Shown here piece after piece: positions 28,837 through 36,454 of a DNA stretch of 52,194 nt. Each line of letters begins with the position of its first letter. The stretch's first letter is position 1. Position numbers and translations under genes: made by a program. The stretch is from an uncultured Clostridia bacterium. GTDB taxonomy: Bacteria; Bacillota_A; Clostridia; TANB77; CAG-508. The stretch is from contig CALXJS010000003.1 of NCBI GenBank assembly GCA_944388685.1, positions 1 to 52,194 on the forward strand, in the 5' to 3' direction. A model generated the notes under the pieces. The model did no database searches. It was not told where the DNA came from and was given only the letters and a program-made list of their open reading frames with translations.

Positions 28837-28880
28837 TTTTTTTACATTATAGGAAATGCAATTTCCTATAATGTAAAAAA
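28837..28880. terminator. Perfect 20-bp hairpin upstream of sigK
   Basis: TTTTTTACATTATAGGAAAT (from 28838) pairs with ATTTCCTATAATGTAAAAAA (to 28880) across a three-base loop. Just before it is a shorter AAAAATTGTGAAACAATTTTT hairpin (28803-28823). The pair fills the 452-bp gap between DUF368 and sigK along with the repeat at 28720. It could insulate sigK from upstream transcription; its A/T-rich ends look terminator-like on both strands. Confidence 0.5.
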
Positions 28881-28927
28881 TCGCTTTACTATTTTAACAT
28901 ATAAATTTTCTTAATGGAGGTGCATAT

Positions 28928-29638
28928 ATGTTTTCAGCACTTTGTATTTCTGGTGTTATAGGCTTTATTGAATTTTTGAAAACTTCAGTTTTTTTAGTTG
29001 GTTATATATCTGGTACCAATGTATTTCCAGAACCTTTAACATCTGAAGAAGAAAAACTATATTTAGAACAAATGAAAAATGGCGATGAAGAAGCACGAAA
29101 TATTTTAATCGAAAGAAACCTTAGGCTAGTTGCCCATATTACAAAAAAATATGCTACTACAAATGTTGAACAAGATGATTTGATTTCTATTGGTACGATT
29201 GGTTTAATAAAAGGAATTAATAGTTTTAATGTGGATAAAGGTTCTAAACTTTCTACATATGTTTCCAGATGTATCGATAATGAAATTTTAATGCATTTAC
29301 GAGCAACTAAAAAATTAGGCGCTGAAGTATACTTAAATGAACCAATTGGAAAAGACAAAGATGATAATGTGATTACTTTACAAGAAATTTTAGAAAATGA
29401 TGAAAGAAATATCGAAGATGAAGTGGACATCAAGATGAAAATAAAATTATTGTTTGAAAAAATGAAATCTGTTTTAAAAGATAGAGAAAAAACAATTTTA
29501 GAACTTCGCTTTGGTTTAGGTGGTCATAAACCAAAAACACAACATGAAATTGCTGAAATGATGGGAATTTCTCGTTCTTATGTCTCCAGAATTGAAACAA
29601 AAGCAATTGGAAAATTATCAAAAGAGTTAAAAAAATAA
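28928..29638 (+). CDS. sigK: Sporulation sigma factor sigma-K
   Basis: 236 residues. Mother-cell late sporulation sigma factor that directs coat and cortex genes. It has the characteristic hydrophobic pro-sequence (MFSALCISGVIGFIEFLKTSVFLVGYISG) removed by SpoIVFB-type proteolysis. Then PEPLTSEEEKLYLEQMKNGD, ERNLRLVAHI and DLISIGTIGLIKGINSF (region 2), and RFGLGGHKPKTQHEIAEMMGISRSYVSRIE (region 4 helix-turn-helix). It is uninterrupted: no skin-like element splits it. GGAGG precedes the ATG. It is flanked by two copies of a stem-forming repeat and ends in another repeat that supplies its stop codon. Shows the organism sporulates. Confidence 0.95.
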   Translation: MFSALCISGVIGFIEFLKTSVFLVGYISGTNVFPEPLTSEEEKLYLEQMKNGDEEARNILIERNLRLVAHITKKYATTNVEQDDLISIGTIGLIKGINSFNVDKGSKLSTYVSRCIDNEILMHLRATKKLGAEVYLNEPIGKDKDDNVITLQEILENDERNIEDEVDIKMKIKLLFEKMKSVLKDREKTILELRFGLGGHKPKTQHEIAEMMGISRSYVSRIETKAIGKLSKELKK

Positions 29639-29690
29639 GAAAGGCGTGCATAACGAAATCAAATATTTCTATGCACACATGTGAAGACTG
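29634..29690 (+). repeat. 3'-end repeat of sigK containing its stop codon
   Basis: AATAAGAAAGGCGTGCATAA... The sigK stop TAA is part of AATAAGAA. GTGCATA (29646-29652) pairs with TATGCAC (29670-29676) and the inner GAAAT with ATTTC, then ACATGTGAAGACTGCTTCGC follows. The same block, sense to the gene, occurs at the 3' ends of trmR (34808-34880) and ldh (49795-49842). It probably acts as a terminator or RNA-stabilising end. Confidence 0.75.
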
Positions 29691-29778
29691 CTTCGCTAGA
29701 CCTTTTATCTACTTTTTAACATTTGCTATATTAATTTTAAGGTCTAGCAAGAAGCGTATAAGATTTGTTGCGCGAAAA
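29690..29778 (+). repeat. Stem-forming repeat, copy downstream of sigK
   Basis: Near-identical to 28720-28806 in the same orientation (GCTTCGCTAGACCTT ... AAGGTCTAGCAAGAAGC ... TTGTTGCGCGAAAA). It begins where the sigK 3'-end repeat stops and ends just before the cysK stop codon. Confidence 0.8.
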
Positions 29779-29784
29779 GGTACT

Positions 29785-30762
29785 TTAGTTTTTTGCTTCT
29801 TCATATGATAATAATTCTATTTGATTACTCATTAAGTCTTTGCTTTCATTTATTTCTTTTGTCAAATCTGTAGACAAATACTTCTTACTATCATCAGCGA
29901 AAACGGTAACAATAGGTTTCTGTAATTTTTTTTGTAAAAGAACTGCCCCTAAAAAATTCGCTCCAGATGAAATTCCAACGCCTAATCCTAATTCTTTTGA
30001 TAACTTTCTTGCCATATTGATTGCATCATCATCATTTATTAAAATTATATCTTCTTCTACTATATCTTTATTTCTATTAAAAATTCCAGGGACAAAATCA
30101 TCTCCTATACCTTCTATTTTATGCTGTCCCAATATTTTTCCATTTGACAAAATTGGCATTTTCTGAGGTTCTAAAGCCACTACCTTTGTTTTTGAATTTT
30201 CTTCTTTTAATCGTTTTCCTATTCCGATTAAGGTTCCTCCTGTTCCCACACCTGAGACAAATCCACCAATTTCTTTTAACTGTTCTATTATTTCTTTCCC
30301 TGTTGTTTCATAATGTGCTAATATATTATCTTCATTTTCAAATTGATTTGCTAAAAATCCATTTACTTCTTTGGCTAATTTTTTTGCCTCTTCTACACAT
30401 TTAATAAAACCTCCTTCTTCTTTTGAAATGAGTTTTAAATTGGCTCCATATAATTTCATTAATGCTATTCTTTCTTTACTTGCCCAATCTGGAATAAAAA
30501 TATAAACAGGATGATGATAATATGCTCCTAAAGCTGATAAAGAAATTCCTGTATTTCCACTTGTTGCTTCTATGATTGGCATTTTTTCTTTTAAAGCACC
30601 TTTCTCTTTTGCATTTTTTATCATATAATATGCAACTCTATCTTTGATACTTCCTGTTAAGTTAAACATCTCTAACTTGGTATATATTTCTCTTTCTTTT
30701 CCAAAATATCGGTATTTGATTTTGACCATTGGTGTATTCCCAATAACTGTTTTTATATTCAT
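29785..30762 (-). CDS. cysK: Cysteine synthase (O-acetylserine sulfhydrylase)
   Basis: 325 residues, fold-type II PLP enzyme that makes cysteine from O-acetylserine and sulfide. PLP lysine is Lys40 in NLTGSIKDRVAYYMI; the substrate loop TSGNTGIS (67-74), the phosphate-binding GTGGTLIGIG (about 174-183), and KIEGIGDDFVPGI near 225 are visible. AGAAGGAGG precedes the ATG. The C-terminus has a short extension (KDLMSNQIELLSYEEAKN) past the usual end. It is transcribed alone, between sigK's repeats and the structured RNA locus. Confidence 0.92.
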   Translation of the reverse strand: MNIKTVIGNTPMVKIKYRYFGKEREIYTKLEMFNLTGSIKDRVAYYMIKNAKEKGALKEKMPIIEATSGNTGISLSALGAYYHHPVYIFIPDWASKERIALMKLYGANLKLISKEEGGFIKCVEEAKKLAKEVNGFLANQFENEDNILAHYETTGKEIIEQLKEIGGFVSGVGTGGTLIGIGKRLKEENSKTKVVALEPQKMPILSNGKILGQHKIEGIGDDFVPGIFNRNKDIVEEDIILINDDDAINMARKLSKELGLGVGISSGANFLGAVLLQKKLQKPIVTVFADDSKKYLSTDLTKEINESKDLMSNQIELLSYEEAKN

Positions 30763-30924
30763 AAATAGTTTTTCCTCCTTCTCATTTTTTACTTTTTTGT
30801 ATTCTCCTTAGTCAAAAGTATTATTTTTCGCTTTTATGTATTATATTCAGAAAAGATTACTTTTGATTATTTGTCAATAAATTTAGTTTACAACCATATT
30901 TATGTAAATTTTTCTAGATAATAC

Positions 30925-30953
30925 TTGACAAATATACATCTACACTTTATAAT
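30925..30953 (+). promoter_or_regulatory. Perfect consensus sigma-A promoter for a small RNA
   Basis: TTGACA (30925-30930), exactly 17 bases, TATAAT (30948-30953). No ORF with a ribosome site follows on this strand before the hairpin terminator near 31100, which points to an untranslated RNA starting near 30960. Confidence 0.88.
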
Positions 30954-30959
30954 AACTTA

Positions 30960-31140
30960 TGTTATCAAACAGCAATGACTGTTTGTACACATTACCACCC
31001 TTTAAAGTGAATTTTTAACTTTACTGGCTTGGTAATTAAAAATCACTCTCCTTTTTACAAAGACCGTGCCCACTTGAGGTCTAAAGGATAGTGAAAGAAC
31101 CACACTCCGCCTTGTATTTGAGTGTGGTTCACTTTTATTA
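30960..31140 (+). ncRNA. Unidentified structured small RNA (~180 nt)
   Basis: The 446-bp gap between cysK and the U32 gene holds this unit. Four helices can be read in order: AAACAG/CTGTTT (30969-30986); ATTACCA...TGGTAAT enclosing TAAAGT...ACTTTA (about 30997-31042); a long one with TCACT-TCCTTT pairing to AAAGGA-AGTGA and an inner AGACC...GGTCT (about 31048-31094); and a terminator AACCACACTC/GAGTGTGGTT. The promoter is perfect and there is no convincing ORF. Size fits 6S RNA, but the multi-hairpin layout with unpaired ends does not, and I recognise no known family. It might be an sRNA or a new class. Confidence 0.7.
31091..31137 (+). terminator. Terminator of the structured RNA
   Basis: AACCACACTC (31098-31107) pairs exactly with GAGTGTGGTT (31120-31129); GTG before and CAC after extend the stem across a bulge, followed by TTTTATT. 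GC-rich for this genome, so a convincing end point. Confidence 0.8.
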
Positions 31141-31208
31141 TTTAAAATCAACTTTCATTTATCTTGACACTATATGAATTTATCCAATCCATACTAACAT
31201 TAAAATTT

Positions 31209-32447
31209 CTATATTTGTGCTTTTTCTCTTCTAATAATCCAATCCTTTTCACATTTAATTGGTAATTTCATTAACACTTTTTGTCCTTTTATACCAGGGC
31301 TAACTGCTTGTATTTCTTCCTTTGTTTCATAATCCCATAGGTTATCAATTGTAAATTGTACAGGCTCTAATTTATATGGAATTAAAATTTCCATTTTATC
31401 TCCCACTTGCAATTTGTTCTTTATTTCAATAACAGATTTTTCTTCATTGTATTCTACTACTTTTCCACCAAATTCATATTTTTCATTATATTGTCTTCCA
31501 CCATATTCTTGAATATCTTTGTTATTTCTGTCATTAAAATAAAATGTAGTCAATCCTCTAGTCTTTACTTTTTCCAATTCTTTTAAATATTTTGTATAAT
31601 CATAATGTTCTGGGTCTTTTTCATAATCATCAATTGCATTTCGGTAAGCACCTATAACACTTGCTAAATAATATTCTGTTTTTAATCTTCCTTCTATTTT
31701 TAAACTATCTACACCCATTTCAATAATTTCTGGAATTTCTTTTATTAGGCACAAATCTTTTGAAGAAAAAATACTTGTACCATATTCACTAGTTTCAATT
31801 GGCATTAATTCTCCCGGATTATTTTTTTCTTCAGCATATAAATTATATGACCATCTGCAACTTTGTGCACAATCTCCTAAATTGGCACTTCTACATGCCA
31901 AAAAGTCACTTAAAAAACATCTTCCTGAAAATGCAAAACAGATAGCACCATGAATAAAGATTTCTATTTCCATTCCTTCTGGCTTATTTTCCATGATATA
32001 TTTTAATTGTTCTTTATTCATTTCTCTTGCCATAATCATTCTCTTTGCACCATTATGATACCAGAAATTTGCTGCATGAAGACTTACAATATTGGCTTGC
32101 GTGCTTACATTGATATTCACACTTGGTGCATATTGTTTTAATACATCTATAACGCCTCCATCTGCTGCGATAATACCATCTGGGTTAAGTACTTCTAATT
32201 TTTTTGCCATTTCTATAATTTCATCATATTTTTCATCCCAAGCAAAAATATTTAAAGTAACATACACTTTTTTTCCGATACTATGTGCATATTTTATTGT
32301 TTTTTCTAGATCATCATCTTTCATATCTGCTCTTGTTCTTAATGATAATGATGATGTTCCACAATATACCGCATCTGCTCCATATAAAAAAGCGATTTTT
32401 GCTTTTTCATAAGAACCAGCTGGAGCTAATAATTCTACTTTTTTCAT
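31209..32447 (-). CDS. trhP: Peptidase U32 family protein, TrhP-like tRNA hydroxylation protein
   Basis: 412 residues. Starts VELLAPAGSYEKAKIAFLYGADAVYCG, the U32 N-terminal signature, and contains the Cys-rich core IHGAICFAFSGRCFLSDFLACRSANLGDCAQSCRW, whose cysteines are thought to hold an iron-sulfur cluster. A C-terminal beta domain (GDKMEILIPYKLEPVQFTID) follows. In Bacillus, U32 proteins TrhP1/TrhP2 hydroxylate U34 of certain tRNAs and TrmR methylates the product. A TrmR homologue is encoded 2.4 kb away on the same strand, which supports this reading. The U32 family is broad (RlhA, UbiU/V), so the exact substrate is inferred. Confidence 0.82.
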   Translation of the reverse strand: MKKVELLAPAGSYEKAKIAFLYGADAVYCGTSSLSLRTRADMKDDDLEKTIKYAHSIGKKVYVTLNIFAWDEKYDEIIEMAKKLEVLNPDGIIAADGGVIDVLKQYAPSVNINVSTQANIVSLHAANFWYHNGAKRMIMAREMNKEQLKYIMENKPEGMEIEIFIHGAICFAFSGRCFLSDFLACRSANLGDCAQSCRWSYNLYAEEKNNPGELMPIETSEYGTSIFSSKDLCLIKEIPEIIEMGVDSLKIEGRLKTEYYLASVIGAYRNAIDDYEKDPEHYDYTKYLKELEKVKTRGLTTFYFNDRNNKDIQEYGGRQYNEKYEFGGKVVEYNEEKSVIEIKNKLQVGDKMEILIPYKLEPVQFTIDNLWDYETKEEIQAVSPGIKGQKVLMKLPIKCEKDWIIRREKAQI

Positions 32448-32544
32448 TTTTTCCTCTTTTCTTTATTTAAAATCTACTAAATTTTATCATAAAACCACCA
32501 TATTTACAACAATTTTGTCATTTATTCCATTTTTTACGAAAATA

Positions 32545-32553
32545 TGGTATAAT
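32545..32553 (+). promoter_or_regulatory. Extended -10 promoter
   Basis: TGGTATAAT (TG at 32545-32546, TATAAT at 32548-32553) with GAGGTGAT and the ATG at 32571 downstream. No good -35 box at 17 bases, consistent with an extended -10 type. Confidence 0.6.
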
Positions 32554-32570
32554 AGACTTGAGGTGATTTT

Positions 32571-34691
32571 ATGGCTTTCAAACCAGAGAAGAGAGAAGAT
32601 TTTTTAAATTCTTTAAAAAACATAGAAATTAATCGACCACCTGAAGAAACTTTACTTGAGAATTTCAATCCTAATGGATTGTCTAATCTATATGAATTAT
32701 TTTTAAAGTTAAAAAACGTTCCTCTTGATAAAGAACTTTTTAATAAACTTTCTGATAGGGTATATTCTCATTGTTCAGAAGATATTGCAAGTTTACTACA
32801 TAACCCTATCACTGACAATGAAATTAATCAATTGCTAGAAATCATAAAACAAGAATATCTTGAAATAATTAACAATAATAATCCTCAAAAAATATCAAAA
32901 ACAGAACAAGAATCTCTTAAAAGTATTGTAAATAAACATTTTCCAGCACTTTTCTTAGACTTTATTGAAAATCCTATTAATGCTGAAGATTTTACAAAGC
33001 AACAAAAACTTATAAAAGATACTGTTTTAAAGCTTTCTGATACATATTATAATCAAGCAAATCCTCATGGGCAACAAAATTCTGATTATATATCCAGTGC
33101 TATTTATTTAATATACAAAAAAATAAATCCTGGACTTTCTATAACAATACCTGGTCGTGAAAAAGGATTAAAAAGTTTCGATGATAATATGCATAAAGAA
33201 TTAAATAAAGGATTACAAAATACAATGCCTAGTGATATAAAAACTGGTATTACACTTTCTGATATGGAAAAACATATTGTTTCTAATACAGATAATCCTA
33301 ATAATTTCACTGATAAAACGAATAGTGATTTTTCTGGTATTACAATTGTGTTAAATCATATAGATGATACTATGTATTTTGATGAAAACGACCCAGAAAA
33401 TGACGAAATAATAAAATTGAGAAAGCAAAGAAATCATAATCTAAAATTTGTACATAGTCTTCAAAAATACTTACTTGCAAATGATATTTTCTTAACCCAA
33501 GAAGAATATTTCCAAATTTATATTGAATTACTTCATCGTTTGCAAGATAGTACATATCCAGAATGTACGCATGAAATAAAAGAAGGAAATTATTCTACAA
33601 GATTAGAACTGGCTATTGCAAACTATAAAAAGATTAATACTACAGATTCATTCGCTCCCAAAGCCACAACAGATGAAATAGACGAATTATATACTCTTAT
33701 AGATTGCTTAAAAAGGCGATTAGATGACAAGTTGGAAAACGAAGTCTTACGAGTTACATTTCCACAAGTATTAGAAGATTCTTTACTTACTGATGATTTC
33801 AAAATTAAAGGAGAGTTTGTTAAATTCGCTAAAAAAGAGAATGGATTTTGTGCAATTTATTATGAACTAACTGATGCCTTAGGTAGAAAAACAGAAGTAC
33901 AGCTTCAATCTAATATGCGATATAAAGAAACTAAAAATGGTCCTTCTACACACAATGATATGCCTAATAAAAAAGTGGATATTAAACACTTTTTTGAATT
34001 AACAGATAACAGAAATGACCCTGAACTTCTTAACGAGTATCTTTCTTTATTAGGTAGAACTTCTAAAAAACAAGAAGAAGATTTAAAGCAAACGTTAGAA
34101 AATTTACAAGAAGAGAAATCTTCCCGTAATAAAACCCCAGAAGAAAAAAGAAGATTGGATAATTCTATTAGAAGGCTTCAAAAGAAAATTGAAGCAATTG
34201 AAACTGCAAGAAATAATGTTAAAATTAAAGATGAATTTATCGAAGAAAATGATATGATTGACATCGATAATACAATGAAAGAAGACAATTATGACATAAA
34301 ATATATTGGCGATAAACCTGTAAAAGTGTATGATACAAAAACTACAAAACGTACTAGCAAAATGACAATTGAACAATATCTACCTATATATGCAGAATAT
34401 ATGTCTCCTGCTGATATGAAAATTATTAGTTCTGCACATGCTACTGCTCCAGAAGCCTATGTTAACAGAAAAGATTTAATTGAAAGTTTTACAGAAATTC
34501 TACGAAAAGGAGATGAAATCCCTTATCTTTCTGAACTTTTAATTGATAAATTAAAAGATATTTTGAAAATCAAAAATACAAACCAACTTTCTTATGAAGA
34601 TTTAAAAAAATATGCTTTGGATTCTGAAAATGGTTTTTATGCATCAAATGGTACCAAAGCAAAAGAAGATGATGATGAACTTGGTAGGTAA
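32571..34691 (+). CDS. Large cytoplasmic protein with possible RelA/SpoT-like fold
   Basis: 706 residues, no signal or membrane segment, Asp/Asn/Lys-rich. Two short blocks recall the RelA/SpoT nucleotidyltransferase domain: TNSDFSGITIVLNHIDD (about 249-265, like the D-x-x-G-x-R-I-V strand) and GRKTEVQLQSNMRYKETKNG (about 438-457, like the EVQIRT...xxH loop). The usual Arg/His partners are not clearly there, so (p)ppGpp synthesis cannot be claimed. A long charged helix near 500-545 follows. I do not recognise the full protein. It lies on the plus strand between trhP and trmR, splitting what is a contiguous pair in Bacillus. Confidence 0.6.
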   Translation: MAFKPEKREDFLNSLKNIEINRPPEETLLENFNPNGLSNLYELFLKLKNVPLDKELFNKLSDRVYSHCSEDIASLLHNPITDNEINQLLEIIKQEYLEIINNNNPQKISKTEQESLKSIVNKHFPALFLDFIENPINAEDFTKQQKLIKDTVLKLSDTYYNQANPHGQQNSDYISSAIYLIYKKINPGLSITIPGREKGLKSFDDNMHKELNKGLQNTMPSDIKTGITLSDMEKHIVSNTDNPNNFTDKTNSDFSGITIVLNHIDDTMYFDENDPENDEIIKLRKQRNHNLKFVHSLQKYLLANDIFLTQEEYFQIYIELLHRLQDSTYPECTHEIKEGNYSTRLELAIANYKKINTTDSFAPKATTDEIDELYTLIDCLKRRLDDKLENEVLRVTFPQVLEDSLLTDDFKIKGEFVKFAKKENGFCAIYYELTDALGRKTEVQLQSNMRYKETKNGPSTHNDMPNKKVDIKHFFELTDNRNDPELLNEYLSLLGRTSKKQEEDLKQTLENLQEEKSSRNKTPEEKRRLDNSIRRLQKKIEAIETARNNVKIKDEFIEENDMIDIDNTMKEDNYDIKYIGDKPVKVYDTKTTKRTSKMTIEQYLPIYAEYMSPADMKIISSAHATAPEAYVNRKDLIESFTEILRKGDEIPYLSELLIDKLKDILKIKNTNQLSYEDLKKYALDSENGFYASNGTKAKEDDDELGR

Positions 34692-34734
34692 ATTTTTTTA
34701 TATGCAATCGTTAAAGTGAAGCGACTTTCTTGAA

Positions 34735-34778
34735 TAGGAAAAATCGTCTTTTATCTTGACCCTATGTGGATTTTTCCG
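34735..34778. repeat. Inverted repeat downstream of the large unknown gene
   Basis: AGGAAAAATC near 34737 pairs with GGATTTTTCC near 34768, with about 20 bases between. It sits between convergent genes ending at 34691 and 34830 and may help termination. Confidence 0.4.
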
Positions 34779-34807
34779 TATACAACAAGGTTAAGCTACA
34801 TATATTT

Positions 34808-34880
34808 GTGAAGTACTGCGAAGCAGTCTTCACATGTGTGCGTCGAAATCTTTGATTTCGTTAACGCACGCTTTTCTTAT
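34808..34880 (-). repeat. 3'-end repeat overlapping the end of trmR
   Basis: Sense to trmR (minus strand) it reads AATAAGAAAAGCGTGCGTTA..., a stem GTGCGT/ACGCAC with inner GAAATC/GATTTC, ACATGTGAAGACTGC and a second stem GTGAAG-ACTGC/GCAGT-CTTCAC (34808-34833). The same family occurs at the 3' ends of sigK and ldh. Here the reading frame runs into the element and stops at its TGA instead of its TAA. Confidence 0.75.
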
Positions 34881-35474
34881 TCTACTAACTGCTAATCCAT
34901 CTCCTACTTCTAAAATCTCAGTTTCAAGATTTGGATTTTCACTTACTTCTTTTATATATTCTCTTAAATTTCTAACCGCTGTTCGTTGTTTATGTTTGTT
35001 ATAATCACTCATAACATAACCTTTATATAAGATATTATCTGCAAAAATAATGCCATCTTCATTTATCATCCTTAAGGCTTCTTTTAGGAAAAATGGATAT
35101 TTTCCTTTCGCTGCATCTATAAACACTACATCATATTGATTATTTAAAGTTGGTAATATTTCTACTGCATCGCCTTCATAAATGTTGATTTTATCTTCTA
35201 CTTCTGCCATCTTGATATTTTGCCTTGCTTCTTTTACTCTGTCTGTTTCCCTTTCAATAGTATCTATTACACCATTTTCTGCTAAAAATTCTGTAAAGCA
35301 TATGGCAGAATACCCAACTGCTGTCCCTATTTCTAATATTCGATTAGGTTTGTTTTTGCTTAAATATTTTTCAATCACTTCTAGTGTTTCATCCATGATG
35401 ATTGGTATATGTTCTTCTAATGCTCTTTTCTTTATTTTTTCTAATTCTGCTTTATTCAATTTAGTTTCCTCCAT
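34830..35474 (-). CDS. trmR: tRNA 5-hydroxyuridine methyltransferase TrmR-like (YrrM family)
   Basis: 214 residues, class I SAM-dependent O-methyltransferase. ILEIGTAVGYSAICF is the SAM motif I (about 45-59), DTIERE binds the ribose, DVVFIDAAKGKY is motif IV with the metal-binding Asp, and ADNILYKGYV follows. In Bacillus TrmR methylates 5-hydroxyuridine in tRNA made by TrhP; a TrhP-like gene is nearby. The usual protein ends near DGLAVSR; the last 12-14 residues (KACVNEIKDFDAHM) are encoded by a genomic repeat at 34808-34880. Confidence 0.85.
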   Translation of the reverse strand: MEETKLNKAELEKIKKRALEEHIPIIMDETLEVIEKYLSKNKPNRILEIGTAVGYSAICFTEFLAENGVIDTIERETDRVKEARQNIKMAEVEDKINIYEGDAVEILPTLNNQYDVVFIDAAKGKYPFFLKEALRMINEDGIIFADNILYKGYVMSDYNKHKQRTAVRNLREYIKEVSENPNLETEILEVGDGLAVSRIRKACVNEIKDFDAHM

Positions 35475-35528
35475 ATCGTTTAATCGTCCATTTTCTTCTG
35501 AATTTTATACAATTTCTATTTATTTTTT

Positions 35529-35553
35529 AAGAACTGCCATCTTGACAGTTCTT
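35529..35553 (+). terminator. Hairpin with U-tract on the plus strand
   Basis: AAGAACTG (35529-35536) pairs with CAGTTCTT (35546-35553), then TTTCTATT on the plus strand. Flanking genes are on the minus strand, so its U-tract faces antisense transcription. On the minus strand it is followed by A-rich sequence and is a poor terminator. Confidence 0.45.
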
Positions 35554-35559
35554 TTTCTA

Positions 35560-36132
35560 TTATTTATTTTTAGAATATAACTTAAATAATTTATCATTTA
35601 ACTTTTGATAAATTGGTACCATTTTAGGTTCATTGGTTACTTCTGTTGCTTTATCTATATCTACCCATTTTACCCCACTATTTTCATCTTCTTTTATTCT
35701 AAGTGGTTCGTTTTCATCTGCTTCTAACAGATATGAACAATCCAAATGTAAGTGAGATGGTACAAATTTTCCTCTTTTTATATGGCAATCAACTGTTACA
35801 ATTTCCAAGCTAAATATACCATCACTTAACACTTTTAAATTTTTCAAACCTGATTCTTCTTGAGCCTCTTTTAATGCCACATGTAATAAGTTGTCGTCTC
35901 CATCAGCGTGTCCACCTGTCCATGCCCAAGATTGATAAATATTATGATATATCATTAATATCTTTGTTCTTTCTTTATTTACAATCCAACTAGATGCTGT
36001 AAAATGACACATTTTGTTCTCTCTTGTTAATACATCGTCAAACGTATTCATATATTTTAACATCATTTCTTTGTCTGCTTTTTCTTGCTCATTAAATGGT
36101 ACAAAATTTTCTATTTGGGCTTTTAAGTTCAT
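35560..36132 (-). CDS. Nudix hydrolase family protein
   Basis: 190 residues. A Nudix box is seen at GGHADGDDNLLHVALKEAQEESGLKN (about 73-98): the REUXEE core is KEAQEES, with the glycine and acidic metal ligands present; the Glu expected five residues after the first Gly is Asp. Upstream VNKERTKILMIYHN and downstream HLHLDCSYLLEADENEPL are typical strands. Nudix enzymes cleave nucleoside-diphosphate-linked compounds; the substrate cannot be told. It follows a small gene (36136) with a three-base gap, so the two are coupled. Confidence 0.88.
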   Translation of the reverse strand: MNLKAQIENFVPFNEQEKADKEMMLKYMNTFDDVLTRENKMCHFTASSWIVNKERTKILMIYHNIYQSWAWTGGHADGDDNLLHVALKEAQEESGLKNLKVLSDGIFSLEIVTVDCHIKRGKFVPSHLHLDCSYLLEADENEPLRIKEDENSGVKWVDIDKATEVTNEPKMVPIYQKLNDKLFKLYSKNK

Positions 36133-36135
36133 AGG

Positions 36136-36446
36136 CTATTCTCCTCTTTCTTTTGTTTCTCTAATATTTTTACGTGCTCTTACTACATTCACAATACATT
36201 GTCTTACATCTAAATTATTTTTCTTCCAGTAATCAAATTTTTCCATAATATCATCTTGCAAAATTAAATCTACTGCCTCATCAATACTTTTACCGGCCTC
36301 TATAAATTCATTAAATTTTCTAATCATCTCTTTTCTATTTTCTGTATCTTGATCATATATTTTAGGTTTTTTTCAGCTTTTTCTCTTATATAATTTTCTG
36401 TATAATGGATGGCTAGACCTGGAATCACATTTCTATTTTTTGACAT
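36136..36446 (-). CDS. Small unknown protein, broken at a -1 slippery heptamer
   Basis: ATG at 36446 follows AGGAGG closely. The zero frame reads MSKNRNVIPGLAIHYTENYI and about 20 more residues, then stops. The downstream frame continues PKIYDQDTENRKEMIRKFNEF to a stop at 36136. The two meet at GCT GAA AAA AAC CTA (A-run at plus 36367-36373): A AAA AAC is a classic -1 slippery heptamer in the right phase, and one backward step joins the halves into about 103 residues. A one-base error or mutation in the A-run gives the same picture. No family recognised; it is helical and charged and sits between typA and the Nudix gene. Confidence 0.55.
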
Positions 36447-36454
36447 TTTTCCTC

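Noticed and set aside
28928..29638. A skin-type element interrupting sigK
   Set aside because: The reading frame is complete and there is no recombinase; only repeats flank it.
30763..31060. A minus-strand T-box or riboswitch upstream of cysK (AAGGGTGGTAATG resembles part of a T-box)
   Set aside because: The T-box bases do not match beyond GGGTGG, no specifier or antiterminator is recognisable, and the perfect promoter and terminator are on the plus strand.
30960..31140. 6S RNA
   Set aside because: Size and promoter fit, but the RNA forms several separate hairpins instead of one long rod with a central bubble.
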